Assembly: GCF_035818475.1 (NCBI RefSeq)
Contig: NZ_JAYMGV010000001.1
Coordinates: 2,604,001 to 2,668,000 of the forward strand
DNA: 64,000 bases
Direction of reading: 5' to 3'
DNA from: Cognatitamlana sp035818475
GTDB taxonomy: Bacteria > Bacteroidota > Bacteroidia > Flavobacteriales > Flavobacteriaceae
In this document: in pieces, positions 51,178 to 60,104 of the stretch
Layout: the number at the start of each line of letters is the position of its first letter
Position numbering within the stretch: position 1 is the stretch's first letter
Notes under the pieces: model-generated
Database searches by the model: none
Told to the model about the DNA's origin: nothing
What the model saw: only the letters and a program-made list of their open reading frames with translations
Translations under genes and position numbers: made by a program

Positions 51178-52732
51178 AATCTATATTATTTAAAATAATT
51201 CTTTTTTTTGGAACAAACTTTTTGTTTAAAATACTTTTAGAAGGTTCAAATTCATTAAAGCTAATGTTTGAAAGGTCACTTAAAGTATGTAATAAATCTT
51301 CTGATGAATATTTACGAGATGTATCATATATAAATTTATTTTCTTCAATTTTAAATTTTTCTGATTGCCAAAGAATAAATGGAATATCATACATTGGTTT
51401 TGTTCCTTTAGTCTCTGTATGACAAGCAATGTCTATAGTTTCATATACATCTTCCCCATGGTCTGAAAAAAATAAGGCATAAGATTTTGAATTGGTCTTC
51501 TTAAGTTGATTAATTATATGTCTTATAATAAAGTCATTATATAAATTAGCGTTATCATATTCATTTATTGTTTTATAAGCTTTCTCATGATTGAAATTTG
51601 TAACTGGTTTTGATTTAAATTTCTGAAAAGAAACTGGGTACCTATCTGAATATGGCCCATGAGTTCCCATTAGATGAATAATTATGAATTTTTTATCATT
51701 TGATTGTTTTAATATACTTTGGAAAGGCTTTAGGATATTTTCATCACTAGACTTATTACTTATGTTTACGAAAATTTGTTCATCACAATTATTTGATATA
51801 ATCGTAGCCGTTGTTTCATCAATTCCCATTGGTTTCTGATTTGATAACCAGTATGTTTTGAAACCAGCTTTATTAAATAATTGAATTAAAGTTCCATCAT
51901 ATTTTCTACTTGGTGAATTATGTGTTGCTAAAGTTAAAACCTTTTCTAAAGAAGTTATTGTATGCGTATGAGGAGAAATAACATCTTTAAATATAATTAA
52001 TTCATCTTTAATTTTATTCAACTTGGGATTAGTGTCTCTATAATAATCATATAATTGCATATGAGACCTAGTTGTTGATTCTCCAATAATTAAAACATAT
52101 ATTTCTTTTTTGGATTTAGAGGAATGTTTTACCTCAGAAAAATCTCCTCCTAATTTATTTAATGTAACCTCATTAAGTTTTCTTTTATCTTTTTTATATT
52201 CAACTACAGCTCTATAAAAAATATGAGGAAATGTTTCTGACCTAATTTTATAAAATGATAACGATATAAAAACGATTAATGAACAAATAAGTTTAGACTT
52301 ATATTTCATATGATGCTTCGTATTGTAAAGTAAAAAAAAAGTACTTGTTAATAAAGCCAATAGCAACAAGACAAAAATAAGTATTATGTTAAAGTCAATG
52401 TACATTGATAAAAACTCAGATATTTCATTAGAGTTAGAATCAAAAATTATAAAGAAAGTAGATGATTTTAAATGATCGTTAAATAAATAAAAGTGGCTTA
52501 TTTGAATAAATATTATAAAATTGAACAGACATGCTCCTATGATTTCTAAAAAAATATTTAACTTTTTGTAATTGAATAGATTAGAAAACAATATAATTAT
52601 TATGGCCAAAATAAAATTACCATAAAACCTATAAAAATAAAAATCATTGCTATGAATAATGATAGATAATAGAATAGGAAACCAAAAACTTATTTTATAT
52701 AATATTTTTTGAAAAATTTTATTATTAAACAT
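51149..52732 (-). CDS. Phosphoethanolamine transferase, EptA/CptA family
   Basis: This 527-residue inner-membrane enzyme has about five N-terminal spans (to about residue 160) and a periplasmic sulfatase-fold domain. It transfers phosphoethanolamine to a surface lipid or glycan in known relatives. Motifs are VLIIGESTTRSHMQLYDY (nucleophile Thr in GEST-T), IIHLMGTHGPYSDRYP and FFSDHGEDVYE (metal-binding DHGE). It is followed with a 29-base overlap by the GDPD-like gene. Target is not determined: lipid A, core sugars and outer-membrane proteins are all possible. The gene is visibly AT-richer than its neighbours. Confidence 0.88.
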   Translation of the reverse strand: MFNNKIFQKILYKISFWFPILLSIIIHSNDFYFYRFYGNFILAIIIILFSNLFNYKKLNIFLEIIGACLFNFIIFIQISHFYLFNDHLKSSTFFIIFDSNSNEISEFLSMYIDFNIILIFVLLLLALLTSTFFLLYNTKHHMKYKSKLICSLIVFISLSFYKIRSETFPHIFYRAVVEYKKDKRKLNEVTLNKLGGDFSEVKHSSKSKKEIYVLIIGESTTRSHMQLYDYYRDTNPKLNKIKDELIIFKDVISPHTHTITSLEKVLTLATHNSPSRKYDGTLIQLFNKAGFKTYWLSNQKPMGIDETTATIISNNCDEQIFVNISNKSSDENILKPFQSILKQSNDKKFIIIHLMGTHGPYSDRYPVSFQKFKSKPVTNFNHEKAYKTINEYDNANLYNDFIIRHIINQLKKTNSKSYALFFSDHGEDVYETIDIACHTETKGTKPMYDIPFILWQSEKFKIEENKFIYDTSRKYSSEDLLHTLSDLSNISFNEFEPSKSILNKKFVPKKRIILNNIDYDILFKEEK

Positions 52733-52935
52733 TGTCTTTTTTAGATTAATAAAATTTTATTAGGTTAGTTGAGTTAGCCATTAAATACAACTATATCATG
52801 TAAGAATAGCGTAGTTTTGTGAGATAGTTTATCCGTAGGGAAATTAGATCTGACAAAAAAGCACTAGTCTTTGATTAAGCACCTAATTTAGCATTATTTT
52901 TTACAATGTTGTAAACGATATTTTAATTTTTGGTT
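52733..52935. other. Intergenic region, AT-rich
   Basis: This stretch of about 200 bases between the EptA-like gene and the membrane-protein remnant has no gene that I can see. It holds a perfect 16-base AT palindrome (TAATAAAATTTTATTA, 52746-52761). A TAnnTTTG match on the plus strand (TAGTTTTG, 52812-52819) has no gene after it and is likely chance. Confidence 0.3.
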
Positions 52936-53111
52936 TTATTTTTTATATACCATGAGGGGGCCTAAAAACATAATTAAGGAACTCATTGTCCATAAATGAT
53001 GGCCTAAATCATACCCAGATATTTCTTTATAGTGTCCAACTTCATTTTTATCATGATTTCATCAAAAAACAAAAATGACAAACATATCAAAAATGCTATT
53101 CCGTTAAATAT
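52936..53111 (-). pseudogene. Remnant of a membrane-protein gene next to tRNA-Leu
   Basis: The minus strand shows two overlapping open pieces in different frames that read as one hydrophobic protein end: first FNGIAFLICLSFLFFDEIM (from 53111), then after a shift near an A-run KNEVGHYKEISGYDLGHHLW and a span MSSLIMFLGPLMVYKK ending at a TAA at 52936-52938. There is no start codon. The protein family is not recognised. It looks like the last part of a lost gene and starts 20 bases from the tRNA 3' end. Confidence 0.55.
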
Positions 53112-53131
53112 TCAAGCTGATTTTTTAAGAG

Positions 53132-53216
53132 TGCACACGAGAAGATTCGAACTTCCACATCCTAAACGGATACTGGCCCCTCAAGCCAGCGCGTCTACCA
53201 ATTCCGCCACGTGTGC
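53132..53216 (-). tRNA. tRNA-Leu (anticodon GAG)
   Basis: This is an 85-base class II tRNA. The acceptor stem GCACACG pairs with CGTGTGC over seven positions with discriminator A. The D-arm reads GCGGAATTGGTAGACGC, the anticodon stem CTGGC/GCCAG holds the loop TTGAGGG giving anticodon GAG, a variable arm follows, and the T-arm is GAAG-TTCGAAT-CTTC. The three bases after the discriminator are CTC, so CCA must be added by the enzyme encoded at 2715-4142. It is transcribed leftward. Confidence 0.93.
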
Positions 53217-53228
53217 CTTTTTCAGGCG

Positions 53229-53236
53229 CAAATATA
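53229..53236 (-). promoter_or_regulatory. -7 promoter box of tRNA-Leu
   Basis: TATATTTG on the minus strand is a full TAnnTTTG match 12 bases before the tRNA 5' end. TTTA stands 19 bases upstream as a near-consensus -33. Confidence 0.65.
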
Positions 53237-53293
53237 CTGAAGTTTTTAATATAGATAAATTTGTTTTTAGGTTTTAAAAAAAGAAAGTTTAAA

Positions 53294-54463
53294 TTAATGA
53301 ATATCTCCCCCTACCATTAAACCACTTGGTACGTTTTCCGGTATGGTTTTATCAAAACTGTCGTCATTCAGGGTATTAAGAAATGATATAATTAAAGCCA
53401 TGTCTTTTACTTTAACCGTTAGTTTCTTTGCTAATGAATCTATCTTATTTACAGGAACATTTGGGTTTCTTGTTCTGTTAAAGGAGAGATCTTCATAAAA
53501 CTCCAATACTTTTTCTAAAGTAGGTAGGGTGCCATTATGCATATATGGTGCAGTAAATCGTAAATTTCGTAATGTTGGTGTCCTAAATTCAAATTGTTGA
53601 TTAAGCCCGTCGTCAACATTATCCAGTTTGTCATTTTCCGGAACGCTGAGTACATGCATGCTATAGTCAGAAAACATAGGCCCATTATGACAGTTTATGC
53701 ATCCTACGTTTTGAAACAATTCAAACCCCTCTTTTTCAGAAAGCGATATAGCATTTTTGTTTCCTCTTATATACTGGTCAAAGCGCGCATTTTTTGAGAC
53801 TAATGTTCTTTCAAAAGCAGCAATAGCCTTTCCTATATTCTCAATACTTATATGTGGGGTTTCTTTAAAAACCTGTTTAAATAAATGGTCATATTCAGGA
53901 ATAGCCTGCAGCCTGGATATAACTTCATCTAAAATTTCAGCTTCAGAATAATTTAAACCACGCATTTCTTCAAGTGCTTTTATAGGTTCAATAGCCTGAT
54001 TTTCTAAACTAACTACTCTGGAATCCCAAAACATAGGCGCCTTTTTAGGAGTGTAATTGTTAAGCGTATCTATACCATTAAAGGCAGTGTTTAATATAGT
54101 ATGTGCGTTTCGCTTAACAAAAGGGATAGTATTTGGTAATTTAAAAGTACGTTTGCTAGCAAATCCTTTACCGTTTACACCTATTGAAATATCTCTAAAT
54201 TCAGAGTAACCATTTTTAGGATGATGGCATGTGGCACAGGCTACATCTTTATTTCCAGATAGGATAGGGTCAAAAAAAAGTAAGCGCCCCAGGTTAATTT
54301 TTCCACTGGAGGGCTTGTTATCAAAGGGTGTTTTAACGGTCTGAGGTAAAGCTGTAATACTTTTAGTTATTGCTACAGTTTTAGGGTTGTTTTCATTAGT
54401 GTTTTTACAGCTTTCCGAAAAACAAAACAAGGTAAAAAGTGCAATTAAAATTACTCTCTTCAT
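53294..54463 (-). CDS. Di-heme cytochrome c peroxidase (MauG/CcpA family), lipoprotein
   Basis: This 389-residue exported lipoprotein (lipobox FSESC near residue 19) has two c-type heme sites, CATCHHP at about residue 76 and CINCHNG at about 253, with the spacing of bacterial di-heme peroxidases. GVNGKG and the AAFERTLVSKNARFDQY segment are characteristic. EFRTPTLRNLRFTAPYMHNG contains the distal Met/His region. It reduces hydrogen peroxide with electrons from a cytochrome, or is a MauG-like oxidase. The gene follows the M1 peptidase gene by 2 bases, so both are one leftward unit. Confidence 0.92.
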   Translation of the reverse strand: MKRVILIALFTLFCFSESCKNTNENNPKTVAITKSITALPQTVKTPFDNKPSSGKINLGRLLFFDPILSGNKDVACATCHHPKNGYSEFRDISIGVNGKGFASKRTFKLPNTIPFVKRNAHTILNTAFNGIDTLNNYTPKKAPMFWDSRVVSLENQAIEPIKALEEMRGLNYSEAEILDEVISRLQAIPEYDHLFKQVFKETPHISIENIGKAIAAFERTLVSKNARFDQYIRGNKNAISLSEKEGFELFQNVGCINCHNGPMFSDYSMHVLSVPENDKLDNVDDGLNQQFEFRTPTLRNLRFTAPYMHNGTLPTLEKVLEFYEDLSFNRTRNPNVPVNKIDSLAKKLTVKVKDMALIISFLNTLNDDSFDKTIPENVPSGLMVGGDIH

Positions 54464-54465
54464 AA

Positions 54466-56700
54466 TTAATTTCCTGAAGCCTTGTTTTTAAAAGTATCAA
54501 AATCTGAAATAGCTTCAGTCTTTGGAAAATGGTTATTATCCATATCAGTATCTGCAAACTCAAAGTTTGGATCTAAATTAACCTTAACAACTTCTTTTTC
54601 TTTAATAAAGGTTTCTTGTATTTCATATTCGTTTCTTCTCCAAACCTGAGCTGGTAAAGTATCAATTTCAGAAGTGCCATCAGCAAATACCCATTCAACG
54701 CTAACAGGCATAACAAGCCCTCCAATATTTTTTATGGTGACTTCATAGATGTTTTTACCTGAGAGTTGCTTACGTATTTCAGGCTCATTTAATCGTGATA
54801 GAAATCCACCATAAGCCTTATCGGGAGTAGAGGTCATGCTAATAAACTCGGGACCGCTTGAAAAATCGTTTTCCCGGGCTGTAGCACTTTTTTCGCTGGC
54901 TTCTATCTTTACTTTTGAAGACCGTTTTTGCTCTTCTATATTACTGTTCTTTTCATGAACCTTAAACCATTTCACATGAGTTAGTTCCATATCCACATGA
55001 TCTGTAGTAAAAAACCAACCTCTATAAAACCAGTTCAGATCAGTAGCCGTAGCGTCTTCCAGGGTTCTAAATAAATCAGCAGGATTTGGATGCTTATATT
55101 TCCAGCGGTTTGCATATTCTTTAAATGCTTCATCAAAAAGTTCTTTTCCAATAATAGAGTTTCTTAGCATTTGTAAGCCTACTGTGGGTTTTAGATAAAA
55201 GTTAGCGCCAAACTGGTTAAATAATTCATTATCAGATGTGGTCATTATAGGCCTTAATATGTTTTTATCACCGCTCATAAAGGGCACAATACTTTTGGGC
55301 GTAACGCTGTTAAAATCCGGATAGCGTTCAGCTACGGTCCTTTGGTGTAAAAATGTATTCAACCCTTCATCCATCCACATCCATTTGCGTTCGTCTGAAC
55401 TTACAATCATAGGAAACCAATTATGGCCGACTTCATGTATAATAGTGCCAATCATGCCTTGTTTAGCAGCATTACTGATTTTTCCGTTTTTTGGGCGCCC
55501 ACCATTAAAACTAATCATAGGAAATTCCATGCCTATGTTAGAGGTGTTTACTGAAATACATACGGGGTAAGGGTAATCAAAAGTGGCTTCTGAGTATACT
55601 TCTAAAGCATGCATAATGGCTTTGGTAGATTCTTCCTGCCAAACTGGTAAACCTTCTTTGGGATAAAATGACATGGCCATTACTGTATTAGAAGGTAATT
55701 TAACAGCTTGTGCGTCCCACATGAACTTTCTTGAAGAAGCAAATGCAAAATCTCTTACATTTTTTGCACTGAACTTCCAGGTTTTTTGTTTTTTTGATTT
55801 TTGCTTTTCATTGTCTTCGGCTTCTTCCTGATTTATAATCATAACGGGCTTATCAAAAGATTTCTTTGCTTTGTTTAATCTTTTGATTTGGGTTTTGGTT
55901 AAAACAGATTCTGTATTTTGAAGTACCCCAGTAGACGCAACTATATGATCTTCGGGAACCGTAATTTCAACATTATAATCACCAAATTCCAGAGCAAATT
56001 CTCCAAGTTTTTGAAATTGTTGATTTTGCCAGCCTTCGGTATCATTATAGACGGCCATTCTGGGAAACCAATGCGCAATAAGGTAAACTGTATTATCATC
56101 TTCAGGGAAATATTCATAACCTTCTCTGGATAGTAAAAACAAACTCCTGTCGGTAATAGGGTAGGACCAGGCAATTTGTAGTGTTATGCTTTCACCGGAT
56201 TTTAGCATATTATTTAGCTTAACCTTCATCATGGTATTATTAACCATAGTTCTAAGATCTTTGTTTTGACCATCTTTGACATATTTAATGGAATAACCGG
56301 CAGGGAAATTCATAGCCCTGGTAAGAAACTGCATTTGTCTGGTAGTCATGGAATCTTTGACTCTGTTATTTATAGAACCAAAATCTTCATTTCCTTTTTT
56401 ATTTACATTTTGCTCAAGTTGAATCCAAACATAACTTAAGTCATCCGGAGAATTATTATAATAGGTTATGGTTTCTTCACCAGTTAATGTATTATCTGCT
56501 TCTTGAAGTGTTGCTTTTATTTTATAATCTGCACGCTGTTGCCAATAAGCACTGCCGGGAGCTCCACTGGCATTGCGGTAAGGGCTTGGAGGAGCTATTA
56601 AATTATCAATAGGTTCAAATTTACCTTGCCAAGGCTGGTTTTGAGCATTCACCATTGTAAATGAAAGCAGCATTACAGCGAAAAAAAGGATCCGTTGCAT
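54466..56700 (-). CDS. Secreted M1 family metallopeptidase
   Basis: This 744-residue zinc peptidase has a signal peptide ending MVNAQ. The zinc site is IIHEVGHNWFPMIV (HExxH) with the third ligand Glu in WMWMDEGLN, 18 residues on. The usual exopeptidase motif GxMEN appears as SNIGMEFPMISFNGG, with Phe in place of Asn, as in several flavobacterial M1 homologues. An N-terminal beta domain precedes it, and the C-terminal half carries a beta-rich region. It probably degrades peptides in the periplasm or at the surface. It is 2 bases upstream of the peroxidase gene. Confidence 0.9.
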   Translation of the reverse strand: MQRILFFAVMLLSFTMVNAQNQPWQGKFEPIDNLIAPPSPYRNASGAPGSAYWQQRADYKIKATLQEADNTLTGEETITYYNNSPDDLSYVWIQLEQNVNKKGNEDFGSINNRVKDSMTTRQMQFLTRAMNFPAGYSIKYVKDGQNKDLRTMVNNTMMKVKLNNMLKSGESITLQIAWSYPITDRSLFLLSREGYEYFPEDDNTVYLIAHWFPRMAVYNDTEGWQNQQFQKLGEFALEFGDYNVEITVPEDHIVASTGVLQNTESVLTKTQIKRLNKAKKSFDKPVMIINQEEAEDNEKQKSKKQKTWKFSAKNVRDFAFASSRKFMWDAQAVKLPSNTVMAMSFYPKEGLPVWQEESTKAIMHALEVYSEATFDYPYPVCISVNTSNIGMEFPMISFNGGRPKNGKISNAAKQGMIGTIIHEVGHNWFPMIVSSDERKWMWMDEGLNTFLHQRTVAERYPDFNSVTPKSIVPFMSGDKNILRPIMTTSDNELFNQFGANFYLKPTVGLQMLRNSIIGKELFDEAFKEYANRWKYKHPNPADLFRTLEDATATDLNWFYRGWFFTTDHVDMELTHVKWFKVHEKNSNIEEQKRSSKVKIEASEKSATARENDFSSGPEFISMTSTPDKAYGGFLSRLNEPEIRKQLSGKNIYEVTIKNIGGLVMPVSVEWVFADGTSEIDTLPAQVWRRNEYEIQETFIKEKEVVKVNLDPNFEFADTDMDNNHFPKTEAISDFDTFKNKASGN

Positions 56701-56827
56701 ATTTTTAGTTATTTGAATTAGTCAGGCACAATATAGCAAATATTAAGCTGTATTTGTTGTAAAATATGCAATTAGATTACCTAATAATTAAACTTATGTA
56801 AAAAGGTGTGATTGATAAGTTTTATTG

Positions 56828-56858
56828 TTGTTAAAAGCCAATGGGTTCAGTACATTTG
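56828..56858 (+). promoter_or_regulatory. Promoter of ppa
   Basis: TTG (56828-56830), 20 bases, then TACATTTG (56851-56858), matching the TTG/TAnnTTTG consensus. It lies 19 bases before the ATG at 56878 and shows that the longer open frame starting at 56812 is not the true start. Confidence 0.7.
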
Positions 56859-56877
56859 CAACCCAAATATAAATATT

Positions 56878-57405
56878 ATGGCAAAAGAGAATACTTTAAC
56901 ATTTGATGTGTTAATAGAAATACCAAAAGGAAGTAGAAATAAATACGAATATGATTTTACGTTAAACAAAATTCGATTTGACAGAACGTTGTTTTCATCA
57001 ATGATGTATCCTGGAGATTACGGATTTGTACCAGAAACATTAGCCTTAGATCAGGATCCGTTAGATGTATTAGTATTATCTACTGAACCATCATATCCTA
57101 TGGTAGTTATGGAAGTTAGACCTATTGGGGTTTTTCACATGACAGATGAAAAAGGACCAGATGAAAAAATAATTTGTGTTCCGGTTTCAGATCCTGTTTG
57201 GAGACATAGAAATGACATCTCTGATTTAAACCCACATAGATTAAAGGAAATAGAACACTTCTTTCAGGTTTATAAAGATCTGGAAGAGAAAAAAGTAGAT
57301 GTAGGAGGATGGGGAAATGCTGAGGAAGCAAGAAAGATTTACCATGAATGTGTTAAGCGTTATGAGGAGAGCGAACATAAAAAAAAGCGCACTTTCACTA
57401 TCTAA
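56878..57405 (+). CDS. ppa: Inorganic pyrophosphatase (soluble, family I)
   Basis: This enzyme hydrolyses pyrophosphate to phosphate in the cytoplasm, driving biosynthetic reactions. The 175-residue protein has IEIPKGSRNKYEYD with the substrate-binding Lys/Arg, YPGDYGFVPETLALDQDPLDVLVL with the D-x-D-P-x-D signature, and VPVSDPVWRHRNDISDLNP later. The ATG at 56878 is chosen because the open frame to its left (23 more codons) overlaps the promoter. A strong terminator follows, then the membrane pyrophosphatase gene. Confidence 0.95.
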   Translation: MAKENTLTFDVLIEIPKGSRNKYEYDFTLNKIRFDRTLFSSMMYPGDYGFVPETLALDQDPLDVLVLSTEPSYPMVVMEVRPIGVFHMTDEKGPDEKIICVPVSDPVWRHRNDISDLNPHRLKEIEHFFQVYKDLEEKKVDVGGWGNAEEARKIYHECVKRYEESEHKKKRTFTI

Positions 57406-57422
57406 ATTAGTATTAAAATAAA

Positions 57423-57474
57423 GCAGAAAACAAAAAACCATCCTAAAAATTTAGGATGGTTTTTTGTTTTCTGC
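57423..57474. terminator. Very long perfect-stem bidirectional terminator
   Basis: A 25-base-pair perfect stem with a two-base AA gap runs from GCAGAAAACAAAAAACC at 57423 through CCTAAA to TTTAGG and back to TTTTCTGC at 57474. Both arms carry A/T tracts (six A residues left, six T right), so it works in both directions. It separates ppa from hppA, which lie on the same strand. Confidence 0.85.
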
Positions 57475-57693
57475 ATGATAATATTAATCAATAAAAGGCA
57501 TAAGTACTGTACTATATATTTTCATTTGAAAACACAAGAAAAAACTAACATATATCATAGTATTAAAAATATTATAATTTAAGAGTGGTTTAAATGCACA
57601 ATCTTTAATTAATTGAGGTTTTTTTTATCACTTATATTTTCCTATTTTTAGCCCCGTTAAAAATAAATGAATTAATAATTAACTGACTTGAAT

Positions 57694-60078
57694 ATGGAAT
57701 TAATAGTAAAGTTTTTACCGCTTTTTGGTGTTTTAGCCTTGGCGTTTGTATTTATTAAAAGTGCCTGGGTCACCAAACAAGATCAAGGTGATGAAAAAAT
57801 GAAAAGAATTGCAAAAAACATTGCAGATGGCGCGATGTCTTTTCTAAAAGCAGAATACAAAATCCTTTCTGTATTTGTAATAGCGGTTGCCGTTTTATTA
57901 TATTTTAAAGGAAGTTCAGAAGCAGGTTCAAACGGTATGGTTGCTGTTTCGTTTATTGTAGGAGCTATCTGTTCTGCATTAGCAGGTTTTATAGGAATGA
58001 AAGTAGCTACTAAAGCAAATGTTAGAACCACAAGTGCAGCTAGAACATCTTTAGGAAAAGCCTTAGAAGTTGCCTTTGCCGGTGGCGCAGTAATGGGGCT
58101 AGGGGTAGTTGGTCTTGGTGTTTTAGGACTTAGCGGACTATTTATGATTTACAGTGGACAAGGTTGGGGAATCAATGAAGTACTTAATGTGCTTTCCGGG
58201 TTTTCTCTTGGAGCCTCTTCAATAGCTTTATTTGCTCGTGTTGGTGGAGGTATTTATACAAAAGCGGCCGATGTTGGAGCTGATTTAGTAGGTAAAGTTG
58301 AAGCCGGTATACCAGAAGATCACCCTTTAAACCCTGCAACAATTGCAGATAATGTAGGTGATAATGTAGGTGATGTTGCCGGTATGGGAGCAGATTTATT
58401 TGAATCTTATGTGGGGTCTATAATTGGTACTATGGTATTAGGAGCTTTAATAAGTACTCAGGATTTTAACGGACTGGGAGCAGTTTACCTGCCTTTGGTG
58501 TTAGCAGCTGTGGGTATCATTATGTCCATAATTGGTACGTTCTTTGTCAGAGTAAAGGATGGCGGGTCTCCGCATAAAGCCTTAAACCTGGGAGAATTTG
58601 GATCAGCAGGTTTGATGGTTGTAGCATCCTATTTTATTATACAGGCTTTTATTCCTGAAACCTATACCTTTAAAGGGATTGATTATACTTCAATGGGAGT
58701 GTTTTGGGCAACTATTGCAGGATTAGTAGCAGGTTTGCTTGTTGGAAAAGTAACAGAATATTATACAGGAACCGGAACAAAACCGGTTAATTCAATTGTA
58801 AGACAATCAGAAACCGGAGCCGCAACCAATATTATTGCAGGTTTAGGTATTGGAATGATGTCAACAATGATTCCTATTATATTAATAGCAGCAGCTATTT
58901 TAGTATCGCACCATTTTGCTGGATTATATGGTATAGCAATTGCAGCTGTAGGTATGCTTGCAAATACAGGAATTCAGTTAGCTGTTGATGCTTACGGACC
59001 GATTTCTGATAACGCCGGAGGTATTGCTGAAATGGCAGAGTTACCAAGTGAAGTTCGTGAAAGAACTGATAAGTTAGATGCTGTTGGAAATACTACCGCT
59101 GCTATTGGTAAAGGATTTGCAATTGCTTCTGCAGCGTTAACCGCATTAGCACTATTTGCAGCTTTTATGGAAACAGCAGGTGTAAAGGCCATTGATGTAT
59201 CTAAGCCGGATATTATGGCTGGATTATTAGTAGGAGGTATGCTACCATTTGTATTTTCGGCTTTATCTATGAATGCAGTGGGACGAGCGGCTATGGCTAT
59301 GATTGAAGAGGTAAGAAGACAGTTTAGAGATATCCCGGCATTAAAAGCAGCTCTTGACGTTATGCGTAAATATGATTCTGATATGTCAAAAGCTTCTGAA
59401 GCAGATAGAAAAATATTTGATGCTGCTGATGGTGTGGCAGAATATGATAAATGTGTTGCTATTTCTACACAGGCTTCTATTAAAGAAATGGTATTGCCAG
59501 GTTTATTGGCCATAGCTGTTCCTGTAGCTGTAGGATTTATCGGAGGTGCTGAAATGTTAGGAGGTTTATTGGCAGGGGTTACCACTTGTGGGGTTCTTAT
59601 GGCAATTTTCCAGTCAAACGCCGGTGGAGCTTGGGATAATGCTAAGAAAACCATTGAAGAACAAGGAAGAAAAGGAACTGACGCTCACAAGGCAGCAGTT
59701 GTTGGTGATACCGTTGGAGATCCGTTTAAAGATACTTCCGGACCATCATTGAATATCTTATTAAAGTTAATGTCAGTTGTAGCTTTGGTTATTGCGCCTA
59801 GTTTAGTAGATACTGATGCAGTATCAGCTTATGTTAATGGTGGAGAAGATACTGAGCAGGTTGCTGTCTCTAAAGAGGTAAAAGTTGAGATGAATACAAA
59901 TGACGATGGTACAGTAAAAGCAGTAAAAACTACTGTAACTACAGAAAACGGAGAAGTTTCAACTACTTACGAAACATTTAGTGGATCAGAAGCAGAAGTT
60001 AAAGCACAAATTGAAGCTTCAAATGAAGTGACTAAAAGCTTTACAACTTCAATTCATAAACAAAAAGATGATTGTTAA
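57694..60078 (+). CDS. hppA: Membrane-bound pyrophosphatase, K+-dependent type
   Basis: This is a 794-residue integral membrane ion pump driven by pyrophosphate hydrolysis. It has the signature YTKAADVGADLVGKVEAGIP, the NVGDNVGDVAGMGADLFESY acidic motif and the later GDTVGDPFKDTSGPS. In GNTTAAIGKG (about residues 464-473) the residue after Thr-Thr-Ala is Ala, the mark of the K+-dependent group, which includes Na+ and dual Na+/H+ pumps; K+-independent H+ pumps have Lys there. The open frame can start at a TTG (57688), but the ATG at 57694 is preferred. About 80 residues beyond the last span form a Thr/Glu/Lys-rich tail ending DDC, longer than in typical relatives. Confidence 0.95.
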   Translation: MELIVKFLPLFGVLALAFVFIKSAWVTKQDQGDEKMKRIAKNIADGAMSFLKAEYKILSVFVIAVAVLLYFKGSSEAGSNGMVAVSFIVGAICSALAGFIGMKVATKANVRTTSAARTSLGKALEVAFAGGAVMGLGVVGLGVLGLSGLFMIYSGQGWGINEVLNVLSGFSLGASSIALFARVGGGIYTKAADVGADLVGKVEAGIPEDHPLNPATIADNVGDNVGDVAGMGADLFESYVGSIIGTMVLGALISTQDFNGLGAVYLPLVLAAVGIIMSIIGTFFVRVKDGGSPHKALNLGEFGSAGLMVVASYFIIQAFIPETYTFKGIDYTSMGVFWATIAGLVAGLLVGKVTEYYTGTGTKPVNSIVRQSETGAATNIIAGLGIGMMSTMIPIILIAAAILVSHHFAGLYGIAIAAVGMLANTGIQLAVDAYGPISDNAGGIAEMAELPSEVRERTDKLDAVGNTTAAIGKGFAIASAALTALALFAAFMETAGVKAIDVSKPDIMAGLLVGGMLPFVFSALSMNAVGRAAMAMIEEVRRQFRDIPALKAALDVMRKYDSDMSKASEADRKIFDAADGVAEYDKCVAISTQASIKEMVLPGLLAIAVPVAVGFIGGAEMLGGLLAGVTTCGVLMAIFQSNAGGAWDNAKKTIEEQGRKGTDAHKAAVVGDTVGDPFKDTSGPSLNILLKLMSVVALVIAPSLVDTDAVSAYVNGGEDTEQVAVSKEVKVEMNTNDDGTVKAVKTTVTTENGEVSTTYETFSGSEAEVKAQIEASNEVTKSFTTSIHKQKDDC

Positions 60079-60104
60079 AAACAATTAGAAAGATTTGTTG
60101 ATAT

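Noticed and set aside
52812..52819. TAnnTTTG promoter box on the plus strand
   Set aside because: No gene follows on that strand; an 8-base match is frequent by chance in this base composition.
50401..53216. Integrated element at tRNA-Leu with attachment-site repeats
   Set aside because: No repeat of the tRNA 3' end, no integrase and no mobilisation gene are visible; only remnants and AT-rich base use support transfer, so I report it as a possibility and not as an element.
53032..53277. Open reading frame of 81 codons on the plus strand
   Set aside because: It runs through the tRNA-Leu gene in antisense and through the membrane-protein remnant; its apparent protein is the complement of a tRNA and has no domain.
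58992..59654. Open frame of 220 codons on the minus strand
   Set aside because: It lies wholly inside hppA, whose motifs are certain; long antisense frames are common opposite Ala/Gly-rich membrane proteins.
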